Source: Gallionella sp. (lineage in GTDB: Bacteria > Pseudomonadota > Gammaproteobacteria > Burkholderiales > Gallionellaceae). From it: a stretch of 64,000 bases of DNA. Every line of letters begins with the position of its first letter. The first letter of the stretch is position 1. The stretch spans positions 248,001 through 312,000 of the forward strand of contig JALNYK010000001.1 of assembly GCA_023229845.1 (NCBI GenBank). The letters run 5' to 3'. The notes beneath the pieces were generated by a model. The model had not been told where the DNA came from. It was given only the letters and a program-made list of their open reading frames with translations, and did not search any database. Of this stretch, positions 37,881-47,250 are shown piece by piece. The translations under genes and the position numbers were made by a program.

Positions 37881-39266
37881 CTACTGCCGTTGCTGCACCC
37901 ACTCGATCAGTGCATCCTGCGCAGCTTGGCCGCGCTTGGCATTCGGATGATTGATGAAGAACACGACCACCCACTCGCGGCCAGCCTGCGAACGCATATA
38001 GCCGGCGATAGTCTTCACGACTTCCAGCGTACCGGTCTTGAGGTGGGCGTGGCCCGTCGCAGAACTCTCTTTCAGGCGCTTCTTCACCGAGCCGTCGATG
38101 CCGAGTATCGGCAGCGAGCTTTCCAGTTCGGCGCTATACGGATGGGCTGCGGCATGCTGCAACAACTGCATCATGTGAGCCGCACTGATGCGCTCCTTGC
38201 GCGACAGGCCCGCGCCGTTCTCCAGCACCAGTTCCGGAAAATCGAGTCGCTGCTTTTGCAACCATTCGCTCACCGCCTGCGTGCTGCGCGCTATGCTCGC
38301 ATTGCCGTTCGCACCCAGCGTCAGGAACAGTTGGCGCGCCATCACGTTGTTGCTGAACTTGTTGATGTCGCGGATGACGCTGGAAAGCGGCTCCGAGCGG
38401 TGCGTAGCGAACAGCCGCGCATTCGCGCTCGCGATGCCCTCGCGCTGTTTGCCGCGTAGCGTGCCGCCCAACTCCTTCCACAAGGAGCGAAACACCGCTT
38501 CGACATAGCGCGAGTGCGGCATCACGCTGAGGTTGTGCTCACGCTCGCCGCACTCGCCGGGATAGCCGCCCTGCAGCACGACGCTGTCGCCGCCCGGCTG
38601 CACGATGACGCCGTCGTCCCAGCCGTCGCAGCCACTGGCGGGTTGCGGCGTGAGCCGGTTGTCCAGCCTGATGCCCTCCAGCGGCGGTTCGACGATGACG
38701 TTCAGCTTGTCCCCGTCGGGCAGATAGCGCAGGCGCAGCGTGTTGAAGTTCAGCAACAGCGCGTCGGGGCCGACGTTGTAGGCGCGCACCGGATCGCTGT
38801 CGAACGCAGCCGGGTCGTGCGGCGGCAGTTCGAAGTAGCTGCGGTCCAGCACCAGGTCGCCGCGTATCTCGCGCAGGCCGCGCGCGCGCAACTCGGAAAG
38901 CCACAGCCAGAACTGCTCTATCGTGAACTTCGGGTCACCGTAACCCTTCAGCACCAGATCGCCCTGCAGCGCGCCGTCCTTGAGTTCGCCGTCGATCCAA
39001 GCTTCGGTCTTCCATGTGTAGGCCGGACCGAGCAAGTCCAGCGCGGCGTAAGTCGTCAGCAGCTTCATCGTCGAGGCCGGATTCATAGCCCGCTCGGCAT
39101 TCAGGCTGATCAACGGCTTGCGCGCACCGACTTCGCGCACCTCGACGGCGACGGCGGACAGCGGGATATCGGCCTGTTTCAGCGCCTGCCTGACTTCGCG
39201 CGGCAACGCCGCTGCATCGGCAACAGAAGCGAACAGCAAGGACAGCAACAGGATCAGCAGTCTCAC
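37881..39266 (-). CDS. dacB: D-alanyl-D-alanine carboxypeptidase/endopeptidase (PBP4)
   Basis: A 461-residue periplasmic penicillin-binding protein with signal peptide MRLLILLLSLLFASVADA. The active-site SxxK is Ser65-Thr-Met-Lys68, then SNN in NKFSNNVMARQLFL and KTG in HLKTGTLEVVKTIAGYM. The long insert between SxxK and SNN is typical of class C (S13) enzymes, which trim and cleave peptide crosslinks. It starts with GTG at 39266, overlapping the bioA stop (GTGA), an unusual pairing of a cell-wall gene with biotin synthesis. Confidence 0.95.
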   Translation of the reverse strand: MRLLILLLSLLFASVADAAALPREVRQALKQADIPLSAVAVEVREVGARKPLISLNAERAMNPASTMKLLTTYAALDLLGPAYTWKTEAWIDGELKDGALQGDLVLKGYGDPKFTIEQFWLWLSELRARGLREIRGDLVLDRSYFELPPHDPAAFDSDPVRAYNVGPDALLLNFNTLRLRYLPDGDKLNVIVEPPLEGIRLDNRLTPQPASGCDGWDDGVIVQPGGDSVVLQGGYPGECGEREHNLSVMPHSRYVEAVFRSLWKELGGTLRGKQREGIASANARLFATHRSEPLSSVIRDINKFSNNVMARQLFLTLGANGNASIARSTQAVSEWLQKQRLDFPELVLENGAGLSRKERISAAHMMQLLQHAAAHPYSAELESSLPILGIDGSVKKRLKESSATGHAHLKTGTLEVVKTIAGYMRSQAGREWVVVFFINHPNAKRGQAAQDALIEWVQQRQ

Positions 39267-40603
39267 GTCAGCGTCTCCACGATCTTCAACGTGCGCTCAA
39301 CCAGCAACTGCATCTCGTCTTCCTCGATCACATACGGCGGCATGAAGTACACGGTGTTGCCCATAGGCCGCAGCAGCAATTCGTTCTGCAGCCCGAGCGA
39401 GAAACAGCGGCGCGCGAAATCGGCATACGGCGTATCGACCTCGAACGCCCAGATCATGCCGGTGTTGCGGAAATTCCTGACTTTCGGATGATCGCGCAGC
39501 GGCGCAGCGATGCGATTCAGCGCGGCCGCCTTCGCGCGGTTCACATTTAGCACGTCGTCTTCGGCAAAGATGTCCAGCGTCGCCAGCGCGGCGCGGCAGG
39601 CCAGCGGGTTGCCGGTGTAGGAATGCGAATGCAGGAAGCCGCGCGCGGTCTCGTCGGCGTAGAACGCCTGATAGATTTTGTCGGTGGTCATCACGATAGA
39701 CAGCGGCAGGTAGCCGCCGGTGATGCCTTTGGATATGAGTAGGAAGTCTGGCGTAACGCCGGCCTGTTCGCACGCGAACAGCGTCCCTGTTCTCCCCATG
39801 CCGACCGCGATCTCGTCGGCGATCAGAAGCACATCATATTGCGTGCACAGTTCGCGCGCGCGCTTCAGGTAAACCGGGTGATACATCGCCATGCCCGCCG
39901 CCCCCTGCACCAGTGGCTCGACGATGAATGCGGCGAGTTGCGCGTGATGCCGCTGTAGATGCGATTCCAGCGCGTCTGCGCAGCGCAGCGCATAGGCCTC
40001 CGCGCTTTCGCCCGGCTCCGCGTCGCGCCAGTCCGGACTCGGTACGGTGGCCTGCTGCGCGATCAGCGCACCATAGGCATCGCGGAACAGCGCGACATCG
40101 GTCACCGACAGCGCACCCAGCGTCTCGCCGTGATAGCTGTTCTGCAGGCTGATGAACTGCGTCTTGCCGGACTGGCCGTTGTTGCGCCAGTAATGCGCGC
40201 CCATCTTCAGCGCGATCTCGGTCGCCGATGCGCCATCCGAACCGTAGAAACAATGCCCCAATCCCGCTGGAGCCAGTTCGCGCAGGCGCTCGGACAGTTG
40301 CACCACCGGCTCGTGGGTGAAGCCCGCGAGCATGACGTGTTCGAGTTTGCCCAACTGGTCGGCGATGGCGGCGTTGACGCGCGGGTTGCAATGGCCGAAC
40401 AGGTTCACCCACCAAGAGCTGACCGTATCCAGATAGCGCTTGCCGTCGAAGTCGTACAGCCACACCCCCTGTCCGCGCGTGATCGGCACCAGCGGAAAGC
40501 TCTCGTAGTGCTTCATCTGCGAACAGGGATGCCAGACCGCAGACAGGCTGCGCGACAGGAGATCGGGATTGCTTGGGAGTGGATGCGGCATGCGCGAAAT
40601 CAT
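39263..40603 (-). CDS. bioA: Adenosylmethionine-8-amino-7-oxononanoate aminotransferase
   Basis: The 446-residue class III PLP aminotransferase of biotin synthesis makes 7,8-diaminopelargonate using SAM as amino donor. It has HPCSQMKHYESFPLVPI, SSWWVNLFGHCNPRVN, FYGSDGASATEIALKM, LLIADEIAVGMGRTGTLFA and the PLP lysine in LLISKGITGGYLPL. The unusual Ser-Trp-Trp motif marks BioA rather than other class III enzymes. The start could be 40603 (MISRM) or 40591 (MPHPLP). No other bio gene is visible here, and the gene is divergent from the SDR epimerase gene. Confidence 0.96.
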   Translation of the reverse strand: MISRMPHPLPSNPDLLSRSLSAVWHPCSQMKHYESFPLVPITRGQGVWLYDFDGKRYLDTVSSWWVNLFGHCNPRVNAAIADQLGKLEHVMLAGFTHEPVVQLSERLRELAPAGLGHCFYGSDGASATEIALKMGAHYWRNNGQSGKTQFISLQNSYHGETLGALSVTDVALFRDAYGALIAQQATVPSPDWRDAEPGESAEAYALRCADALESHLQRHHAQLAAFIVEPLVQGAAGMAMYHPVYLKRARELCTQYDVLLIADEIAVGMGRTGTLFACEQAGVTPDFLLISKGITGGYLPLSIVMTTDKIYQAFYADETARGFLHSHSYTGNPLACRAALATLDIFAEDDVLNVNRAKAAALNRIAAPLRDHPKVRNFRNTGMIWAFEVDTPYADFARRCFSLGLQNELLLRPMGNTVYFMPPYVIEEDEMQLLVERTLKIVETLT

Positions 40604-40677
40604 AACGGTTTTTGCTTATTGCCAGCAGCCGAATGTTTCTATAGCCTGACCTCGACCAATTTCGAGCGAGAACATAC

Positions 40678-41586
40678 ATGCGCATACTCATCACCGGCGG
40701 CACCGGGCTGATCGGACGGCGTCTCTGCAAGGCGCTGCTGGCGGAAGGCCACGATTTGACCGTGCTCAGCCGCAAGCCGGAGACCGTTCCGTCCAAATGC
40801 GGCGCGGGGGTTCACGCGATGGCCTCGTTGCGCGAATGGCAACCATCGCAAACCTTCGACGCGGTGATCAACCTGGCCGGCGAACCCATCATCGACCAGC
40901 GCTGGACCGATAAACGCAAACAGGTGCTGTGGGATAGCCGCATCTCGCTGACCGAAGAACTGGTGCGCCGCATCGCCGCCGCCGAATGCAAGCCGGCGGT
41001 GCTGCTGAGCGGCTCGGCGATAGGCTATTACGGCGGCCGCGGCGACGAGGAACTGGACGAGAATTCCACGGCAGGCAATGATTTTCCGGCGCGGTTGTGC
41101 ATCGCCTGGGAAGCCGCGGCCCGCGCAGCCGAAAGCCTCGGGGTACGCGTCTGCCTGCAGCGCACCGGACTGGTGCTGAGTACTGAAGACGGCTTGCTCG
41201 GCCGCATGATTCCGCCGTTCCGACTGGGAATGGGTACGCGGGTCGGCGACGGCCGGCAATGGATGAGCTGGGTGCATATCGAAGACCTGATCGCGATCAT
41301 GCTGCGCCTGCTGCGCGACGACCAGATGCACGGCCCCTACAACGCCACCTCCCCGCAGCCGGTCACCAACGCCGAATTCACCCGGACGCTAGCCTCGGTG
41401 CTGCACCGCCCCGCGCCCTTCGTCGCCCCTGCCGCATTGCTGAAGCTGAGCATGGGCGAATCGGCCAGCCTGTTGCTGGAAGGACAGCGGGTTTTGCCTA
41501 AGCGCCTGCAGGCGGCGCAATGCCGCTTTGCCCACCCCGATCTGGCGAACGCTCTGGGCGATCTGCTGTCTGATTCAGGCGATTGA
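40678..41586 (+). CDS. TIGR01777 family SDR epimerase (YfcH/SDR39U1-like)
   Basis: The 302-residue protein begins MRILITGGTGLIGRRLCKAL (NAD(P)-binding GGTGxIG). It has VINLAGEPIIDQRWTDKRKQ, LLSGSAIGYYGGRGDEELDE and RTGLVLSTEDGLLGRMIPPFRLGMG. The C-terminal DUF1731-like segment ends with the pattern QRVLPKRLQAAQCRFAHPDL. The family is conserved but its reaction is unknown. Confidence 0.9.
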   Translation: MRILITGGTGLIGRRLCKALLAEGHDLTVLSRKPETVPSKCGAGVHAMASLREWQPSQTFDAVINLAGEPIIDQRWTDKRKQVLWDSRISLTEELVRRIAAAECKPAVLLSGSAIGYYGGRGDEELDENSTAGNDFPARLCIAWEAAARAAESLGVRVCLQRTGLVLSTEDGLLGRMIPPFRLGMGTRVGDGRQWMSWVHIEDLIAIMLRLLRDDQMHGPYNATSPQPVTNAEFTRTLASVLHRPAPFVAPAALLKLSMGESASLLLEGQRVLPKRLQAAQCRFAHPDLANALGDLLSDSGD

Positions 41587-41724
41587 CGCCGGAGCCCGAA
41601 GACAGGGTAGAAATCGGGCCGGATTTCCGTATTACCCCAATCTGTGGCATCCTTCGCACCCTTAAAACTATTATTCCTGTCGTCCGGACCCTCAGTAGGC
41701 AACGACAGTGGAGGGATGGCAGCA

Positions 41725-42978
41725 ATGAAACGTGTAGACGACTTCCGTCTGCGCTTTGGCAAGCGTGAGATAGTGCCGATCATGATCGGCGGCATGGGCG
41801 TGGATATTTCCACCGCCGAACTGGCATTGGAAGCGGCGCGGCTGGGCGGCATCGGCCATATCTCGGACGCCATGCTGCCGACCGTCAGCGACCGGCTCTA
41901 TGACACCGGCTTCGTCAAGGAAAAGCTCCAGCAGTACAAGTTCAACATCGACAACTCCGACAAGTCGGCAGTGAAGTTTGACCTCGGCCATATCGCCGAA
42001 TCCACCCGTTTGCACGTCAGCAAGACCATGGAAGCCAAGCGCGGCGAGGGCATGGTGTTCATCAACTGCATGGAAAAGCTGACGATGAACGCGCCGCGCG
42101 AGACGCTGACGGTGCGATTGCGCAGCGCGATGGATGCGGGCATCGACGGCATCACGCTGGCGGCCGGCCTGCACTTGGGTTCGTTCGCGATGATCGAGGA
42201 CCATCCGCGTTTCCGCGACGTCAAGCTGGGCATCATCGTCTCCAGCCTGCGCGCACTGCAACTGTTCCTGCGCAAGAATGCACGCACCAACCGCCTGCCC
42301 GACTTCGTCGTCGTGGAGGGTCCGCTGGCTGGCGGCCACCTCGGCTTCGGCATGGAAGACTGGATGAAGTACGACCTGCGCACCATCACCAACGAAGTGC
42401 TGCAATACATGCGCGACGAGAAGCTGGACATCCCGGTGATCCCCGCAGGCGGCATCTTCACCGGCAGTGATGCGGTCAGCTACCTCGAAGAAGGCTCCGC
42501 CGCAGTGCAAGTGGCGACCCGCTTCACCGTGGCCGACGAATGCGGCCTGCCCAAGGATGTGCAGCAGGAATACTTCAAGGCCAGCGAGGACGACATCGAA
42601 GTTAACGGCATCTCGCCGACCGGCTACCCGATGCGCATGCTGAAAGCCAGCCCGGCAATCGGCTCCGGCATCCGCCCGGGCTGCGAATCCTACGGCTACA
42701 TTCTCGACAGCAACGGTCGCTGCTCCTACATCGACTCCTACAACCGCGAAGTGGCGGCCCATCCGGGCGAGAAAAAGATCCAGGTGTTCGACAAGACCTG
42801 TTTGTGCACCCACATGCGCAACTTCAAGCTGTGGACCTGCGGCCATTACACCTACAAGCTGAAAGACACCAGCAACAAGCTGGCCGACGGCAGCTACCAG
42901 GTGCTGTCCGCAGAGCACATCTTCCGCGACTATCAGTTCAGCACCGATAACCAAGTCGCATTGCCCGAAAAGGCATAA
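41725..42978 (+). CDS. Nitronate monooxygenase / NPD-like FMN enzyme
   Basis: The 417-residue TIM-barrel protein has IVPIMIGGMGVDISTAELALEAARLGGIGHISDAM, FVVVEGPLAGGHLGFGMEDW and IPAGGIFTGSDAVSYLEEGSAAVQVATRF. These are the phosphate-binding motifs of 2-nitropropane dioxygenase-type FMN enzymes. The C-terminal extension with CLCTHMRNFKLWTCGHYTYKL is Cys/His-rich and not part of the classical enzyme, so a metal or redox site is possible. ATG 41725 follows GGAGGG at 9 bp; earlier in-frame codons lack support. A decayed copy of its 3' end follows. Confidence 0.88.
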   Translation: MKRVDDFRLRFGKREIVPIMIGGMGVDISTAELALEAARLGGIGHISDAMLPTVSDRLYDTGFVKEKLQQYKFNIDNSDKSAVKFDLGHIAESTRLHVSKTMEAKRGEGMVFINCMEKLTMNAPRETLTVRLRSAMDAGIDGITLAAGLHLGSFAMIEDHPRFRDVKLGIIVSSLRALQLFLRKNARTNRLPDFVVVEGPLAGGHLGFGMEDWMKYDLRTITNEVLQYMRDEKLDIPVIPAGGIFTGSDAVSYLEEGSAAVQVATRFTVADECGLPKDVQQEYFKASEDDIEVNGISPTGYPMRMLKASPAIGSGIRPGCESYGYILDSNGRCSYIDSYNREVAAHPGEKKIQVFDKTCLCTHMRNFKLWTCGHYTYKLKDTSNKLADGSYQVLSAEHIFRDYQFSTDNQVALPEKA

Positions 42979-43126
42979 CGCATTCATTCTCCGTTGCGGC
43001 CAGCTTCGGTGCCGCAACCGGCAAATCATCCAAGCTTCCGGCTTATTGACCGCACCCGTTGGTGCGGGCGAATGGCATGTGCGAAGATAAAGAAATCGTG
43101 GTTAGCTCACCCCGGTACCTTTGGTT

Positions 43127-43278
43127 TTCAAGCTGTGAACCTGCGGGCATTACACCTACAAGCTCAAGGACACCACCAACAAGCTGACGGTAGCTGCCAG
43201 CCACTGTCCGCGGAACACATCTTCCGCGATTACCAGTTCAGCACCGACAACAAGATCGCCCTGCCCCCGCAAAAATAA
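43127..43278 (+). pseudogene. Remnant of a second nitronate monooxygenase-like gene (3' end only)
   Basis: 152 bp match the last 50 codons of the preceding gene: TTCAAGCTGTGAACCTGCGG where the gene has TGG for Trp, giving an in-frame stop, then TACACCTACAAGCTCAAGGA and GAACACATCTTCCGCGATTA. A deletion near 43185-43200 also breaks the frame, which is recovered as LSAEHIFRDYQFSTDN. The divergence from the intact gene is too large for a recent duplication. The space between the two (42979-43126) holds two short hairpins and no gene. Confidence 0.88.
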
Positions 43279-43291
43279 GCAGTACACCGCA

Positions 43292-43319
43292 CTTGAAAAG
43301 GGGCGGTCTCGCCCCTATT
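43292..43319 (+). promoter_or_regulatory. Heat-shock (sigma-32) type promoter of groESL
   Basis: CTTGAAA (43292-43298) and CCCCTATT (43312-43319) are spaced by 13 bp, matching the RpoH consensus. The spacer also forms a GGGGCG/CGCCCC hairpin. Transcription would begin within the CIRCE operator. Confidence 0.8.
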
Positions 43320-43320
43320 A

Positions 43321-43347
43321 TTAGCAGTCGCTGGCGGGGAGTGCTAA
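43321..43347 (+). promoter_or_regulatory. CIRCE operator (HrcA binding site)
   Basis: TTAGCAGTC-N9-GAGTGCTAA, a nearly perfect CIRCE inverted repeat with one mismatch (G for C in the left arm). It lies 61 bp before groES, directly after the sigma-32 promoter, so both RpoH activation and HrcA repression are expected. Confidence 0.9.
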
Positions 43348-43407
43348 CCAGTGACTGCAAAACCCGCCTTCGCTTTCATTAACTCACTGATTTTAGGAGA
43401 ACCAAGC

Positions 43408-43698
43408 ATGAAAATTCGTCCTTTGCACGATCGCGTCATCGTCAAGCGCATGGAAGAAGAGCGCAAGACCGCTTCCGGTATCGTCATTCCCGATGCGGCC
43501 ACCGAGAAGCCCGACCAGGGCGAAATCGTTGCCGTGGGCAACGGCAAGATCGGCGACGACGGCAAGGTGCGCCCGATGAACGTGAAGGTCGGCGACCGCG
43601 TGCTGTTCGGCAAGTATTCCGGCCAAGCATTCAAGATGGACGGCGTGGAACTGCTGCAAATGCGCGAAGACGACATCATCGGCGTGATCGAAGCGTAA
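43408..43698 (+). CDS. groES: Co-chaperonin GroES
   Basis: The 96-residue heptameric lid of the GroEL chaperonin: MKIRPLHDRVIVKRMEEERKT, the mobile loop region KTASGIVIPDAATEKPDQG, and GDRVLFGKYSGQAFKMDG. GGAGAACCAAGC precedes ATG 43408. Length and order are standard; groEL begins 28 bp later. Confidence 0.98.
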   Translation: MKIRPLHDRVIVKRMEEERKTASGIVIPDAATEKPDQGEIVAVGNGKIGDDGKVRPMNVKVGDRVLFGKYSGQAFKMDGVELLQMREDDIIGVIEA

Positions 43699-43726
43699 AC
43701 AACCAATAATTTCAGGAGAAATAGAC

Positions 43727-45373
<1,647 letters not shown>

Positions 45374-45403
45374 CAGCCGTACCCATCGTTTCACCGCAAC
45401 AAA

Positions 45404-45430
45404 ACAAACCCCGCATCACGCGGGGTTTGT
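45404..45430 (+). terminator. Terminator after groEL
   Basis: ACAAACCCCGC pairs with GCGGGGTTTGT around a 5-nt loop (ATCAC), followed by TATTTCG. It ends the groESL transcript just before tRNA-Phe. Confidence 0.85.
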
Positions 45431-45495
45431 TATTTCGCGGGATGTAGGTATAATGCGCGGCTTCTCGATTGGCGGTTGCGTCAACCGGAATAGAT

Positions 45496-45571
45496 GGCTC
45501 GGTAGCTCAGTCGGTAGAGCAGCGGATTGAAAATCCGCGTGTCGGTGGTTCGATTCCGCCCCGAGCCACCA
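45496..45571 (+). tRNA. tRNA-Phe (GAA)
   Basis: A complete 76-nt cloverleaf: acceptor GGCTCGG/CCGAGCC, D arm GCTC...GAGC, anticodon arm GCGGATT-GAA-AATCCGC, T arm GGTGG-TTCGATT-CCGCC, and an encoded ACCA end. The anticodon GAA decodes UUC/UUU. Confidence 0.97.
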
Positions 45572-45586
45572 GTATTAAAAGCACTT

Positions 45587-45611
45587 AGGTCACCAATACG
45601 GTGACCTTTTT
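45587..45611 (+). terminator. Terminator after tRNA-Phe
   Basis: AGGTCACC pairs with GGTGACCT around AATAC, followed by TTTTT. It lies 15 bp after the encoded CCA. Confidence 0.85.
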
Positions 45612-45677
45612 GCTTTCTGGAGTCGGCAGCACCCGGAAGTTGGTTCGGCCCGTTACCCGCAGAATATAGAACACATC

Positions 45678-45848
45678 ATGTTTAAAGTATTTCTCACCAT
45701 TGATCCACAGACAATGCGCGCACTCTATGACGATGAAGCAAAGTTGCTCGGCGTTTTCCAATCCATGAGCGAAGCCGAAGAGGCACTGGGCGATATGCTC
45801 AACTTCTGCAGCATCCACGACGAAGCAAAAATTAGCGAGACGACTTAA
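45678..45848 (+). CDS. Possible small protein (56 aa)
   Basis: ATG 45678 opens a 56-residue reading, MFKVFLTIDPQTMRALYDDE..., acidic and helical with no signal peptide. An overlapping 108-residue reading exists on the opposite strand (45585-45911), but it crosses the tRNA-Phe terminator and has less natural composition. No clear ribosome-binding site is visible, so this is a tentative gene. Confidence 0.35.
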   Translation: MFKVFLTIDPQTMRALYDDEAKLLGVFQSMSEAEEALGDMLNFCSIHDEAKISETT

Positions 45849-45933
45849 ACGAAATCCCTTCCCGCCTTGATAAGGCAAGCTGCGATCCAAGCCAGCAGTT
45901 ACCGAACCCACACACTCCAGAGTCCTTCATCCC

Positions 45934-46152
45934 ATGCAACAACTCGAATTCCAGCTAAACGGCGAGCATGTAGAGCTTAACCAACTACTCAAGATGGTTG
46001 GCTTATGCGACAGCGGCGGTGCTGGCAAAGCATTGGTGGCAGAGGGCGCTGTTTCCGTCGACGGTCAAATAGAGTTGCGCAAAACCGCCAAGATACGCGC
46101 CGGATCGGTGGTATCGCTAGGCGATGTAAGCATCAGCGTGCTTGCCCAGTAA
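45934..46152 (+). CDS. S4-domain RNA-binding protein (YbcJ-like)
   Basis: The 72-residue protein is a bare S4 fold: LNQLLKMVGLCDSGGAGKALVAEGAVSVDGQIELRKTAKIRAG followed by VVSLGDVSISV. YbcJ-type proteins bind RNA and are thought to act in translation or ribosome assembly. Length and layout are normal for the family. Confidence 0.88.
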   Translation: MQQLEFQLNGEHVELNQLLKMVGLCDSGGAGKALVAEGAVSVDGQIELRKTAKIRAGSVVSLGDVSISVLAQ

Positions 46153-46223
46153 GACTTACTGATCAGATATTCGGCGCATGCGTTCAGCGGCGAGCACACC
46201 CCAGCCAATTGGAGCTTCCGCGA

Positions 46224-46421
46224 CTAATGCACTATGTCTGCCGCAACCAAGGGCGCACCTCGGTTTAACGCATAATTCACCAAAGAAATTCTCTGGCCTC
46301 GCGGCAAATCTTCCAGCCAGTCCGGCAAGGCTCCGAAATGATGTTCGTATTTATCAAGGACTGTGACTGCCTCAATAAAAACGGGACGGCTAAGGATTGA
46401 TGGGGTAGCTACGTTCAACAT
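46224..46421 (-). CDS. Small protein of unknown function
   Basis: A 65-residue reading, MLNVATPSILSRPVFIEAVTVLDKYE..., with an excellent ribosome-binding region (GGAGAAGGAG) 7 bp before the ATG. The composition looks protein-like (DWLEDLPRGQRISLVNYALNRGAPLV). It has no signal or membrane segment and no recognised family. Confidence 0.55.
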   Translation of the reverse strand: MLNVATPSILSRPVFIEAVTVLDKYEHHFGALPDWLEDLPRGQRISLVNYALNRGAPLVAADIVH

Positions 46422-46743
46422 GATGACTCCTTCTCCTCTAGTTTTCAGGGCGAAACCAGTTCCAGAGGGAATGCGGAACGAGCAACGCTTTAGCCGGAAT
46501 TTATATCCCGCCCCGGAAAGTTATCGGTTAATCCGGCGGGTGAGTCGCATATTAAGCGACTTCCGAACATGCGCAGAAGGAATATTTCGCGATGAGCTTA
46601 GACCTGCTGGTTATATGGAAATGCGCATAACGCCCCCCCGAAAACTCGTGCGACGTTATTGTGAGTGCTACGAACGGACGGAGTTAAAATGTTCACTCCC
46701 TTAGAAAATTTGCCCAACGCTGGCGCTATCAGGAAAACAACAA
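46422..46743. other. Intergenic stretch, no gene seen
   Basis: 322 bp between the small minus-strand gene and the DUF1653 gene. Readings on either strand cross it but lack start signals and natural composition. It should contain promoters for the divergent genes; none is clear enough to mark. Confidence 0.5.
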
Positions 46744-46935
46744 ATGAAATATCGTCACTACAAGGGCGGCATCTACGAAATCATCTGCGAGGCGCGACTC
46801 GAGTCGGCTCCCGATGTCGTCATGATGGTCTACAAGTCCGAAGAAGGGTTAATCTGGACTCGCCCCCGCGACGTATTTTTCGAGCAGGTGGAATACGAGG
46901 GCAATACCGTACCGCGATTCGCCCCGATTAACTAA
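46744..46935 (+). CDS. DUF1653 domain protein
   Basis: The 63-residue protein has the family pattern MKYRHYKGGIYEIICEARLESAPDVVMMVYKSEEGLIWTRPRDVFFEQVE and ends VPRFAPIN. It is a small beta domain of unknown function found in many bacteria, often as a stand-alone protein as here. Confidence 0.88.
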   Translation: MKYRHYKGGIYEIICEARLESAPDVVMMVYKSEEGLIWTRPRDVFFEQVEYEGNTVPRFAPIN

Positions 46936-46961
46936 CCCGCTCCAATCTTGATTAGCCCAGC

Positions 46962-47189
46962 ATGAATACACTCATCTCTCGCTTGTTGAATTGGCTCAAG
47001 CCGCATGACAACACGCCGGCTGAAATTCGACGCGCCAGACAATTGATCGCGGCTATCGATGCCGGAGGCATACCGCTCGATCCGACCCGAATTTGCAGAA
47101 TTGCGGAAGATCTCGGGCTGGAGGTATCGAAAAAAGCGCGGATGGAAGACACGATAGCCCGAATCCGGGCGGCGATTGAACGCTATTAA
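46962..47189 (+). CDS. Small hypothetical protein
   Basis: The 75-residue helical, basic product is MNTLISRLLNWLKPHDNTPAEIRRARQ..., ending in EDTIARIRAAIERY. It contains no signal peptide. It starts 27 bp after the DUF1653 gene and may share its transcript. The amphipathic N-terminus could bind membranes. Family unknown. Confidence 0.65.
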   Translation: MNTLISRLLNWLKPHDNTPAEIRRARQLIAAIDAGGIPLDPTRICRIAEDLGLEVSKKARMEDTIARIRAAIERY

Positions 47190-47250
47190 ACCCATAGGAG
47201 CGCCGATTCAGAAAGCCTCGCATCAATACGAAGCTTTTTTCATTTCGTTC

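Noticed and set aside
45585..45911. 108-residue minus-strand frame after tRNA-Phe
   Set aside because: It ends within the tRNA terminator and has no family pattern; the small plus-strand reading at 45678 is more plausible.
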